From positions 1,302,001 through 1,366,000 of the forward strand of contig JBLDXI010000004.1 in NCBI GenBank assembly GCA_047495785.1: 64,000 nucleotides of DNA, given 5' to 3'. Below the pieces are notes generated by a model. The model was not told the origin of the DNA and did no database searches. It saw nothing but the letters and a program-made list of their open reading frames with translations. The DNA comes from Lepidodermella squamata. Lineage: Eukaryota; Gastrotricha. The translations under genes were made by a program, and so were the position numbers. Positions 34,259-44,339 of this stretch are shown piece after piece. Numbering within the stretch: the first letter of the stretch is position 1; the number at the start of each line of letters is the position of its first letter.

Positions 34259-37200
34259 ATGGCTGCTTATCTCTTTGCTATGCTGCTGGCCCTAATGTTA
34301 TCTTCAAGCGATGTTGCTTTCGGTAAGGAGAAGAACTGGGTTCGCTGCTTCTCGCAGTTCAGCAACCGATTCACCAGCTGTGTGCCAGCTGCCGATGGCT
34401 GTAATCCACTCACCGAATATCAGGTTTTTCTACTCAATGTTATCTTCGAAGAAAACGATTGATTAAAATGTTTCTCATCAATAGTTGGGCTCAATTTTTC
34501 GAACAACGGGTGAATGCAACACTGGGGTATGTCAACTTTTCTGCTAAGTCTTTTTTTAATATTGCCATGTTTTTTCTCAATAGAATGCCAGGATGTGCTA
34601 CAAATACGAGGCTCTTACTCCGTTCTGCGTACCTGGCAACGTCGGCTGTAACAACCCGGGTGATATGAATGTAAGCCTCATTCCATTTTGTGAAGTCTCT
34701 AAATCAAAATAATATTTTTCTGTTTTTTCTCATCTTTGAGGTAATATGATTTTTGTATTTCAGACGTTCTGGTTTAACGATCAGACTGCGGCGCTGAGCT
34801 TGAAATTCAACCTCAACGAATGTGAGAAAAAGATAGCTGCATTCGAGGTAAGATTTCCGGAAACTTGACCGTCACGGAATATTTTTCACGTTTGTTTTAT
34901 TCCAGACTTCGAAATTCAGGCGCTGTACGTCGAACAACGTCATCAAGACTTGCGTTCCGGATCCGTTTTCTTGCCCCAACAACTGGGTGCGTCATTTGGG
35001 CCGTCATTGGTGTCGTATTTTTTATTCTCGTCTTCGTTTCGCCTACAGGTTACTGAATCAACTGTGTATCCGAATCTTGCGTCTTGCACCAATGGAACAG
35101 GTTTGTGGGTTTGATGTACTTATTTGTGAAAAAATATGTTAAACAAATCGGGCAGTTATACGTGGGGGTAATTATTGGAGGTAGGAATTTCTAAGAAATT
35201 ACAAATGTTTAGATTACAAAAATTTATAAGTTTTAGCCAGTGAGGTTTGCGGATTACCAATGAAGGCATTGCACCGAAAAGGATCCTTTAGCTTGGACTA
35301 TTGTGTGCTAGTAATTTTTCAAATCAGAAACGGAATTTCCTGTTATCTCTCCGAGGCCTCTCGAGCTGGTTTCTTGACATTTTCACATTTCCCCTTGCTT
35401 GAAAAATTGTTGAAGGTAGGGGTTAATTTAGTTATAGGGTGTTTAATTTTGGACGCCTCGCTAGCTCAGTTGGAAAGGCACAGACATTTCGCTCTCGTCA
35501 AGATACTGTTTCAAGAATATATAAAATTGAAATTATTTTCGACCGGCATAGAGAATGTAGTACTACGTTCTCTATGTCGACCGGGAATTAGGGAGTCCCA
35601 AACAGGGAGTTTTGTTATTTTATTTATTCAATTTATTTCTTTAACCAGGGACCTTCTTGATTCGATAATAGCCAATCATTGTCCCGCACTAGGAAAAAAA
35701 CTAGGTTTATTAGCTGATTTTTAGCTCGGAGCAAAAACTGAGACGTCAATTGTCAATTTTCGCATGCTGATTAGAGGGACATATGAGGGTTTATTAGCCT
35801 ATCCCAGCCCTGACCCGAGCTAATTAGCTTGTCTTTCATTGTGAGACTAAATAAAGCAGTTGTCAGACAATGAAAATCTAGCTTATTAGCTAGCAAAGGC
35901 TATTAAAACCCTCCTATGTCCCTCTAATCAGCTGTGTTTTCGCATGTAAATTGACGTCTCAGTTTTGGCTCCGAGCTAAAAATCAGCTAAAAAAAACTTG
36001 TTTTTTTCCTAGTGCGTATTTCGTGTTCTATTCCAATATTTCAATTCCCCTAAAATGAAGAAGACATTTTTGCCTCCAAATATTTCTATCGGTTTATAAA
36101 ATTCATAAAAGATTCATCGTGTCGTTTTTCTGCGGAAATGAATTGAAATCGAAAGCTGATGGATCGAAAATCCACGTTTTGCGGTGGATCTTTGATGAAC
36201 CATTTGGACTACACAGAAAGCCAGTGTTCAAATGGTTAATCATAGATCCACCGTAAAACGTGGATTCTTCAGCTTTCTATTTCCCTCCCAGGACAATTTT
36301 GAGCTTTGTCCAATTTTGAACAGTCTGACTTTTTCAAGTCTTGCATTGATTGAGGTTTTATGTTTTCGTGTTGTTCAGTCACGGTCCCTGTGAGCGAGAA
36401 GCCGCACATCCGCTGTTTCGACTCGACAACTGGCAAATTCAACGCCTGCCGACCACAAAGCACTGGCTGCTCGGCTAACAATGAAACTCAGCGATATTCG
36501 ACTAATGTGTTCATCAACTATCAAAGCTGCCTGCTCGGAGTAAGTCTCTTCTCATTTACCCGCATTTGATGTCTATAATTTCATTTTTGAACAGAACGCG
36601 GTTTCGTGCAAAGATTCGTCTAACCGAAGTTCATGCTACGCCGCCTGCCCTCGAGACCTAACTCAGGTGAAACTTTAAAAACTCACGAATAAATGTTTCT
36701 ATGGGCATGATTCTAAAACAGGTTAAACTCTTCTCGGACTCGCAATCTTTTCAGCTGAACCACGGCAAGTGCATCGATGAGATAACGCCCAAGGTGAGTT
36801 CGCATTAACTCTGAATCCCGAATGTCGCTAGCTAGTCGCAAGTTCAACTGAAATTATATTTTATGGCATACGGCCTAGTTTGAGCTTTTGGTTTGATGGT
36901 ATAGCAATAAGGCAATCAGTTAAGCTTCATCGGCTTCAATCGGACAATCGATGCAAGAAGAGCCGTGTTCCAGCATGCTTAACGTGGATGTTCATATAGC
37001 TTTTAAATTTTCAATTCCCAAAAACTGTAAGATCTGTAAAAAGAATGGGATAGTCCCCTGGTACATTTCAATATTTTCAATCAATTTTTAGAAGTTATTT
37101 ATTTTTTGATTAATTGAAAATCAACAACAACAAAAAATATGATTCATTTTGTGGGTCTAACGGGAGGGAAAGAGGGGCGTGGCGTGAGGGGCGTCACCAG

Positions 37201-37788
37201 GCTTTATTACTATCACTTGAAACTTGGACAAAATCGAGATGACAAAAAATGTTACCTACTGTCTCCTGTCAATTTTAGCCGGCTGGGTATTTCCGCTGCG
37301 TCGACAACAGCGATGGCGCTGTTCACTGCGTCACGGCGTCGGCAGGCTGCAATGCGGCAACCCAGCTTCGAATTCCGGCTAATGTGGTCTATCCGGACGA
37401 GAACACTTGCAAGAATGCGACCAAAAAGTACACGGTGGTGGCTAATATTGGTTACAGAGCTGACAGCATGGCTAAATGCGTCGAAGTCAATGCTACGTTG
37501 GCGACGATTAGATCAGACGCTGAGCTCGCTGCGGCTAAACAAGCGCTGACGGCGGCGAGGGCGGGTGACGCTTGGATTGCTCTCAATCAGCAAAATTTAG
37601 GCGAATACAGATGGGATGATGGATCTAGTTTCACTTACGTCGCATCGCAGTGGAGAGAGGGTTCCGGCAACTGTGCTGCAATCCTATATTATCGTGCGCC
37701 TTCGGGGGCAGTCCCACCCGAAGGTTATTACTATAAAATCTTTTCTTGCCAAGTCAAATTAACCGGTGTCTTATGCGAGTCGTTTTAG
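34259..37788 (+). CDS. Lectin-family gene 4: secreted four-Cys repeat plus CTLD protein, 441 residues
   Basis: Exons: 34259-34423, 34485-34526, 34584-34670, 34764-34847, 34906-34986, 35049-35100, 36379-36539, 36595-36666, 36722-36793, 37279-37788. All junctions are GT-AG and the coding total is 1326 nt, uninterrupted. The signal peptide is MAAYLFAMLLALMLSSSDVA. Six four-Cys units follow (residues about 30-66, 74-112, 133-167, 180-222, 229-264, 279-316), for example RCFSQFSNRFTSCVPAADGC and RCFDSTTGKFNACRPQSTGC. Residues about 320-441 form a CTLD: KCVEVNATLATIRSDAEL, DAWIALNQQN, WDDGSSFTYVASQW, final VLCESF. EPN/QPD-type calcium motifs are not seen, so sugar binding by the canonical route is not expected. 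A secreted adhesion or immune-recognition role is an inference. The 1.28-kb intron 6 holds several repeats. This is the best reference copy of the family. Confidence 0.9.
35455..35585 (+). repeat. tRNA-derived SINE-like fragment
   Basis: TAGCTCAGTTGG (35462-35473) matches the A box of tRNA-type Pol III promoters, with GCCTCGC before it. GTTTCAAGAAT (35508-35518) is a degraded B box 35 bp on. A 44-bp hairpin (GACCGGCATAGAGAATG with its inverse) follows. The paralogous intron at 16390 has only the part after the A-box half. Confidence 0.4.
35686..36015. mobile_element. MITE in intron 6 of gene 4, with empty site in a paralog
   Basis: Termini GCACTAGGAAAAAAAC and the inverse TTTTCCTAGTGC enclose arms with TTAGCTGATTTTTAGCTCGG and GACGTCTCAGTTTT. 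The relic copy at about 16926 shows the uninterrupted site, CATTGTCCCG followed by TTCGTGTTCT. Confidence 0.85.
36151..36277. repeat. 127-bp hairpin in intron 6 of gene 4
   Basis: Arms GAAAGCTGATGGATCG, AAAATCCACGTTTTGCGGTG and CCATTTGGAC face their inverse. It is the ancestral form of the larger inverted repeat at about 17.0-17.36 kb. Confidence 0.75.
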
Positions 37789-37975
37789 TGGTACACTTTT
37801 CTTCCGAACAACGCCTTGTGAGATTGTCGTAAGAAGTCGAAGTAAATTAATACTTTTCGGGGAGATTACATTCTTTTGACACGTGACAAGTAGATTGATT
37901 TTCATCAATGGCCAAGATCGACGAGCTACTAAAACTTTAAACTGTTAAACTGTTCGAATGAGAAGGCGTTTTGAA
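37789..37975. other. 3' flank of gene 4
   Basis: It contains the family 3' UTR block (GTGAGATTGTCGTAAGAAG). It then matches 23561 onward, beyond the LINE insertion of the gene 2 flank. Confidence 0.6.
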
Positions 37976-38773
37976 ATGAGCTTGTTTGTTATTATTAGCG
38001 CGTTTATTGTACATCATCCCGACGTTTCGACTGCAATCTTAACGGTCATTTTCAAGGGTTATTCGAATTTGCCGTTAGATTGTTCAATTCATAGAGAATA
38101 GAGTTACCAGAGATGAAACTCCTATTGGAAACTAGAAGTTTTAATTCTTTAGCCGATTTCGTAAAATTTCATTATGGCGGATCTTTTTCAAACTCGCGCA
38201 TGCATGTTTACATGTAAAAAATGGTGTTTTTCCATGCGCTATACCCACTATCCCCCATCATGGAATTTAGATTTTTTTATTTTAATCGAAGGGGATCGGT
38301 TTCATCTACAACCAGTTCAAAGGAATCCGTACGGAAATGAACGGTTTTGACGCCATAGCGGTTTTCCCGAAGGTCACTTTTTGGGGGTTCAAAAATAGGT
38401 GTTTTCGGCTTGACCTCACGGCCACATCCTTGATCGGACTATCGCTTTCTTTCGTTGAAATGATAGAACTGAGTCCATATTATCACCATGTGAAATGATT
38501 TGTTTACTAAAGCCACAGTTCGATTGCCTTGTGCAAGAAATGCTTGTAATTAAGGAGAAAAAACCATCCATTAATACTCAAAAAGATTCCATTCGCGCTA
38601 AGCTATTTACTAACTAAAAAATCCACCTTAATTCGGTATCTAAGAAATTTACAGCTTTGAATAATTGAACAATCTAACTGCTAATTCGAATAACCCTTGA
38701 AAATGACTGTTAAGATTGCAGTCGAAACGTCGGGATGTACAATAAACGCGCTAATAATAACAAACAAGCTCAT
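37976..38773. mobile_element. ~800-bp element with inverted ends carrying GTCGAAACGTCGGGAT
   Basis: Arms of about 85 bp read GAGCTTGTTTGTTATTATTA, GCGCGTTTATTGTAC, ATCCCGACGTTTCGAC, GACCGTTAAGATTG-like and CTTGAAAATGAC in inverse. The interior shows no coding frame. The word GTCGAAACGTCGGGAT with a preceding stem recalls the 3' ends of Penelope-like elements; here it is present at both ends in inverted orientation. Confidence 0.7.
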
Positions 38774-38939
38774 GTTAAACTGTTAAAACTATTAAATAGC
38801 ATACAATTCGCGAATAATTATTTGGATGTCGCAGATTCACGTGAATGAGGACGCAAACAAAAATGACTGAAACTGGCAATTGTCGACATAGACTGATTCC
38901 GATCCCGTTCGATCATGCAAGATCCTGAAATTTAGATGC

Positions 38940-39137
38940 ACGGTGACGCCGAAATTGCGTCGCAAAATAAAATCTAACAACAGAGCAGCCTCCAGAAATA
39001 GGTCTTTCAGGCTGAATTTTTGTATTCGAGGAGGGTTTGGTAAATGAGGACGGTAGGCGAAAAATTAGCCGGTTTTGCTGCAAGAGCGACAAGTTTTGAT
39101 TTTTAGATTTTTCTTGAGACGCAATTTCGGCGTCACT
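38940..39137. mobile_element. 198-bp MITE
   Basis: Ends GGTGACGCCGAAATTGCGTC and the inverse GACGCAATTTCGGCGTCAC. A solitary copy of this end (TTGAGACGCAATTTCGGCG) lies at 13206-13228, exactly where exon 7 of gene 1 is cut off. Confidence 0.75.
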
Positions 39138-39309
39138 ATGTGAAAAATTAATATCTCTCAGCGGAACCAAAGCCGTAACATGCCAAGAGTCATTTGTTGA
39201 ATAATTTACGAATTTCAAGCTAGGAAGGAGTTCTGAAATTCCTACCTAATATTCTTAACAATCTTGAATTTCCCGAAATAATATATTATTTATGGCTCAT
39301 TTCGGTCTT

Positions 39310-40255
39310 TAAATGGTGTGCCGACAAATGAGTACCGCAACACTTAAGCCCCGTCACTTGCGCCCCGACAAATGAGCCCAAAAACACTTGCGCCCCGTTT
39401 TAAAAACGACACTTGAGTACGCGACTTTTGAGCCCAAATTAAAATATTCAGGGGCGACATTTGCACACACGACAGATGCGCCCAGCGACACTTGAGTTCA
39501 GCCCGCGACATTTGCGCCCTATTTATCTGCGACATTTGCGCCCAGATATACCGTATTTGTGCCTATAGCAGCCCGGGCTACTAAAATTTCAACCTAGAAA
39601 TTTTGAAATTTTTTTGATATCTTTGATATTATTTGTTTGCCTTCGCATAATTTAAAATAGCTCCCGAACCAAGAGGAAAAATGTGATGCGGTTTTTACCA
39701 GGCGATAGATCTGAGAGCGCGGTAAACTTAAGAGCTTTGGATTCGTGAGAGAAAACAGGTGAAAACGACTTTGGTTGAAAATTTCCATTTTTGAATGCTA
39801 TTTTGGGGTCCACAACCCGCAGAACCCAATCGCTGGTTATTTCCCCAACTTCCATTGATGGGTAACGCTAACGAAAACCGCTATGATAGAGATAGAGATA
39901 GCATAACTTAATGGAAGTTGGGAAAATAACCAGCGATTGGGTTCTGCGGGTTGTGGACCCCAAAATAGCATTCAAAAATGGAAATGGTCATTACATTTGC
40001 GACCTGTACTCCTTTCCCGTTATTTCTATCTATTTATTTAACTTCGGCGACAGTTGAGCCCTGGGCGCAAGTGTTCCAGGACGCAAGTGTCGTCAGCTCG
40101 GGCGCAAGTTGAAATAAATTTATTATTTTTATAAATGGGCGCAAGTGTCGTCGGGCGCAAGTTAAAGCTGGGCGCAAATGTCGATACTCAATTGTCGGGG
40201 CGCAAGTGTCGCGGCGCAAGTGTCGCGGTACTCAAATGTCAGGCGACCCTTTAAA
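39310..40255. mobile_element. Element with terminal arrays of CGACACTTGCGCCC and an inner hairpin
   Basis: Each end (39310-39547 and 40040-40255, inverted) is made of about ten copies of CGACA(C/T)TTGCGCCC and variants such as GACAAATGAGCCC. The outer limit TTAAA(T/G)GG is shared by both ends. Inside, a second inverted repeat (about 39770-39850 and 39912-39992) carries TGGGGTCCACAACCCGCAG and AACCCAATCGCTGGTTAT. No coding frame is present. Confidence 0.8.
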
Positions 40256-40460
40256 TTATTCTATTTTTTTCAATTATATTCCATATAAATATTATTTTTA
40301 TAATAAAATGCAGAGGAATCCCCTGAAACTTAATGTGTATCACGCGTAATTGCATCCAATAAATCGATCACCGATTATCGTTTTGAAAAATCGAAAATCG
40401 GTCTCAGGAAAGCAGCATCACCAAGCTTTCTATTGCTATCTATACAGATTTTGTTATCGG

Positions 40461-40590
40461 AATATCTTTTAGCGGAACCAAATTTATGGTGAGCGGGACC
40501 TAATTTGCTTTTTGCATAACCAAAGTCGAAATATGCCAAAATTCATTTTTTGAATATTTCTACGAAATTTAGGCTAAGGATGAATTTTGA
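40461..40590. repeat. AGCGGAACCAAATTT repeat (copies also at 39155-39225 and 50768-50900)
   Basis: The ~120-bp repeat has two or three AGCGGAACCAAATTT words, then TATGCCAA.A.TCATTTTTTG and AATATTTCTA. An inverted GGTTCCGCTAACG, GGTTCCGCTGAC pair at 42453-42482 may form its right-hand partner, which would nest the zinc-finger element inside a larger one. Confidence 0.65.
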
Positions 40591-40711
40591 ACTGAACACT
40601 TCGTCTTATAGAGAATGTTGCGCTGAATTCACTGGTGAATTTTCTAGAATTATTGTGACCAATCTTGACCTGCAAGAAATGTCAAAAAACCTATTTCAGG
40701 GAGTAATATCA

Positions 40712-42408
40712 AATCATCGGAACATTAAATACTTTTATCGTGCTAGTTTTGTCTTAAACCATCGGAACCATCGGAATATTTATTTTACCCATTGAAACCA
40801 ATTAATTCATCGGAATAACACATTTATTCACCGGAAAAACACATTTTCTCATCGGAAACACAGTGATACGTTATTCTACGTTGCGGCTGTTGCCACGGCC
40901 TCGACGACTTGAGGATTCGTCAACCGAAATAGATGTAGCCACAAGTCCGCGACTGCGGCCACGCCTCGGCTCAATACTAGCTACAACAGTGGCCGGTTCA
41001 TTAGATTGAGAAGAAGCAGGTTCCTCCGACTGAACTCGAGCAATAGCAGCACCGCCCCTGCCCCGCTTGCCACGAGTAGCTACAACAGCTACTGGTTGAA
41101 CGGGAGCCACAGCTGAGCCACGTCCGCGGCCACCACGGGTTACAGCAACACCCGAAGTCGGCTGAACAGGAGCTACAACAGCACCACGGCCACCCCGGCC
41201 TCCACGGCTTGGAGCTGGTGCCAACTGAGCAGCAGCAACTGAGGCACCTCGACCCCGACCACGCCCGGTACAACGAGCTCTAGAGCGGCCACCCCGCCCA
41301 CGACTAGAAGAGCCACGGCCACGGTTAACACCGCCTGCTTGATCAACTGGCTCGGCTAAAGCAAGAGCTGGACCATGTCGAGGGGGTCGACCCGGGTTAC
41401 CTCTCAGAACAAGAGGTATCGACTGAAGAGTGTCAGGAATCTGCTTCAGCTCCAGCTCATGAGCCAAGGCGATGGCGTGAATGCAGGGAATCTTTTTTGA
41501 CCCTACCCGACATGTACAGGTGATTGTGGCGCCGTTGCTGGTAGTCAAACAACAGAAATCAAGAGAGCACTCGAACTGCGCCAAACTTGCCCAATTCAAC
41601 ACCTGTTTCAAATTTGAAACCTGGCGTTCCGTAATGCCGGTGGAGGCCAGTTGTCGAGTAATGAACTTGGGGCCGTAGTTGATATGGTCGGCCACGTACT
41701 GCCGAATTTCGTCAGTTATACGCGCCTTACCGGGAGGATGTTTGTGCTCGCCGCCGCAAGAGAAAACTGCCATATCGCCAGGTGACCAGGTCAATGTACC
41801 CTTTCTCGGACAATCTTTGGCGTCAGATTTCTTCCTGCAACATGTATAGTAACAGGTAATCTTATGCTTGGATCGCTTGGTGGAGTCGATCCAAACGTCA
41901 CCCTTATACCGGACCCTGATGTAGTCTTTGACCTTTTCGAAGGACCAACCAGGTGGCAGAGTTTCGAAGGTGTCGAACTCGAATGGCTTCTCCTGTACAA
42001 CAAAGTCCTGGTCGTCTGGCACGATGTCAGGGTCGTCATCTTCGTCGTAAGTAGGCTCATCACGGGAAATTTCTTCATAATGGTCTTCTTGTTCATCAAA
42101 TACAGCCTCATCGTCAGAAGCATAAAACTGTTGGAGAAACTCCATAATTGAAAAAGCGAGGAAAAATCGAGGAATGATTCTAATAGGGTTTTCAATTTTT
42201 AAGGTGGAAAAATAACACGTGTTCCGATGAAATAATTCGCGTGTTCCGATGAAATAATACGCGTGTTCCGATGAAATAATACGCGTGTTCCGAAAGATAA
42301 TGATTCTTTCATATTCCGACGGTTTAAGATAGCTTTTCATGAAATAATGCATTTCCGATGGTTTAAGATGAAAGTGGCACGATAAAAGTATTTAATGTTC
42401 CGATGAAA
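40712..42408 (-). mobile_element. MULE-like remnant element with CATCGGAAC terminal arrays
   Basis: Inverted ends read CATCGGAACATTAAATACTT, TTATCGTGC and CTTAAACCATCGGAA. Further copies of TTCCGATGAAATAAT or its inverse lie inside both ends (40745-40855 and 42215-42300). One open frame fills the interior and is described separately. Confidence 0.8.
40871..42145 (-). CDS. FLYWCH-like plus SWIM zinc-finger protein, MULE derivative without DDE core, 424 residues
   Basis: The start is taken at MEFLQQFYASDDEAVFDEQ (42145). Upstream in-frame codons run into the terminal array. Residues about 1-70 are strongly acidic. About 85-155 form a FLYWCH/GCM-like zinc finger (CYYTCCRKKSDAKDC, GGEHKHPPG). 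A short helical segment follows (ITRQLASTGITERQVSNL). Residues about 205-235 are a SWIM finger, CTCRVGSKKIPCIHAIALA (CxC..CxH). The rest is RG- and A-rich, with many GRGR/RGGRG and VAPVQP repeats. N-terminal FLYWCH/FAR1 finger, DDE core and C-terminal SWIM is the MULE transposase order; here the roughly 200-residue DDE core is gone, yet the frame is open for 424 codons. It should bind DNA or RNA but not transpose. It may be a non-autonomous element product or a domesticated gene. Confidence 0.75.
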   Translation of the reverse strand: MEFLQQFYASDDEAVFDEQEDHYEEISRDEPTYDEDDDPDIVPDDQDFVVQEKPFEFDTFETLPPGWSFEKVKDYIRVRYKGDVWIDSTKRSKHKITCYYTCCRKKSDAKDCPRKGTLTWSPGDMAVFSCGGEHKHPPGKARITDEIRQYVADHINYGPKFITRQLASTGITERQVSNLKQVLNWASLAQFECSLDFCCLTTSNGATITCTCRVGSKKIPCIHAIALAHELELKQIPDTLQSIPLVLRGNPGRPPRHGPALALAEPVDQAGGVNRGRGSSSRGRGGRSRARCTGRGRGRGASVAAAQLAPAPSRGGRGGRGAVVAPVQPTSGVAVTRGGRGRGSAVAPVQPVAVVATRGKRGRGGAAIARVQSEEPASSQSNEPATVVASIEPRRGRSRGLVATSISVDESSSRRGRGNSRNVE

Positions 42409-42973
42409 AGATGTGGACCCATTTCAGGCTACTAGAAAATTCCAAAATTTGGTTCCGCTAACGTAAATTTGGTTCCGCTGACAGGAGGACCCTTTTGTTA
42501 TATCGAAAATATCGACAATAATATCTCTACACTTGGTCATAACCAATTTTTAAATGCTGAAAAATTGTACGTGAAACGTGAATTACTCTCATTGAAGAGT
42601 TGACAGGCGATTTTATAGCTTCGACGAGGCCCACGTTTTAATTGATAACTAACAGAGATAACATGGTAATAAATCGATTTGGGTCACGCCAACGCAGACG
42701 GTGTGACCTGATTTATATTACGAGTATTCGATGTTGTGCGTGCGTTTTATTACCAAAGCATCGCCACATATTATTACTATTATTGTTATCTTACTTGAGA
42801 ATCGCGTTTTAATGTGGGGCACATTCAAATATTTTTATTATTTTTATACAGAATTTAATTTTTCGAAAATTTTAAATGTCACTTGTTACTCTGCTGGTCA
42901 AGGTGCAAATTTTGATAGAAGTTTTCCTTAAAATTTCTAAATTTATTTTAAATCACAGCAACTTTTGGATTGC
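42409..42973. other. Intergenic / possible 5' exon
   Basis: ATGTCACTTGTTACTCTGCT at 42874 followed by GTCAAG could be a 5' exon spliced to ATCACAG at 42957, but this is unproven. Confidence 0.35.
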
Positions 42974-43994
42974 ATGACCAGGGCTGATTTGCAGACTCTG
43001 TTGACGAATCACTTCAATTATTCGGCGACGAATCTCGCGCCGAAAAAGAAGAGCGAACTGCGCGACTGCGTCGACCGCGCCATTGCCGACCTCGAAAGCG
43101 GCTATGAAAACGAACAGCTGTTGAATAGCATCGTCGAAATCGGCAGGTAACATTCTTTTTTTTCTCGAGGAAATTGTTGACCAAAAATTGTTGAATTTAT
43201 TTTCAGGTACAAAAATATTGCTAAAGAAATGTGAGTTTTCGCGATCAATTATCGATTCACAATTTTAATTTTCATGATAAATTTTAGGAAAAGAACCGCG
43301 GCAACGTCCGGTGAGCCAGTTTATAAGGGACCTGTTTCTATTCGGAAACGGAAATCGGTAATTTTTAACAAATTTATTAAATATTTTTTCGATTTTTTGA
43401 GATTTTTTAAAATGTTTAATCTTCTTCCTATTTTCGCAGATTTTTTTGCCAAGTGACGAAGGGACTAATAGTAAATCTGATGAGCTTGTTACTTCGGAGT
43501 GCTCGTCATCCTCAAATTTGCCGGCTTTTCATTCCAATTATCGATTTCGAGAACGTCAAAGTTCGAAGAAAATCGCTAGAAAATCGCGATATTTTCTCCG
43601 CGAAACAATCACAACACCGGCTAATCGGTTCTTCTTCACTCCTTCCGAAGGCGTAAGTTGGAAAATATTCGATTCCCAGATTCGATGAAATCAAATAATT
43701 GTTTCCTGTCAAAAAAATTCATTATTCTAATTTCTGTGTACCCGATTTTTTTTAACTTAGGATAAGACTTGAAAAAAACATTAATAATTTCAATCTGAAA
43801 AATTATCCTGCTCTAAATTCAGGTTTTTGCTAAGAAAAATTCGATCAATTTGAAAATTCAAATTTTTTTGTAATTTTGAAATTTATTTTTTATAGACGAT
43901 CGGATCAGTGTTCGATAGTACTACGGTGTTCGACCAGAGCAGCGGCGATGTGTACCTGCCGTCGATCGATGTTGAATCCACGTCAACTTATTAA
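42974..43994 (+). CDS. Unknown five-exon gene, 192 residues, probably nuclear or cytosolic
   Basis: Exons: 42974-43146, 43207-43230, 43288-43357, 43440-43652 and 43896-43994. Phases fit throughout, and a 24-nt micro-exon (YKNIAKEM) lies between the first two introns. The N-terminal 58 residues (MTRADLQTLLTNHFNYSATN, KKKSELRDCVDRAIADLESG) look like a compact helical domain with an amphipathic start. Next come basic stretches KRTAATSG and SIRKRKS, a Ser-rich part, RQSSKKIARKSRYF, and a final LPSIDVESTSTY. No signal peptide is evident from this start. The exon is preceded by TCACAG, so translation could begin in an earlier exon. AATAAA lies at about 44090. I do not recognise the family. Confidence 0.7.
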
Positions 43995-44339
43995 ACTTTC
44001 AAGCCTCTTTTTTTCGTTCGATTTATTTCAATAACGAAAATGTAACAGCAATTTATCTGATAGCTTTAAACAATTTATTAATGACTCTGAAATAAAACAC
44101 CTTTAAACTGGCATTTCGATGTAAAAAAATGTTGCTCTTTCAATCTTGTCAATTGCTTTCTACTTGAAATATCCGGTTACAAGGCAGGCTGTTGCTTTCA
44201 ATGTAGCTAATCGGCTATTAGCGGCGATTGAATTTTCTATCCGCATACATTTTGTGTCCAGGGTCTTGAGATTACTGTCACTCGATATTCAGTTTATTTC
44301 ACGTGTAACCATTTTTAAAACTACATTTTCTGCCAAAAA

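Noticed and set aside
35455-35520. Functional tRNA gene
   Set aside because: The A box is good, but the B box is degraded and no cloverleaf 3' half pairs with the 5' half.
38683-38740. Hammerhead ribozyme
   Set aside because: GTC-GAAA is present, but the CTGATGA core is not intact as far as I can read it.
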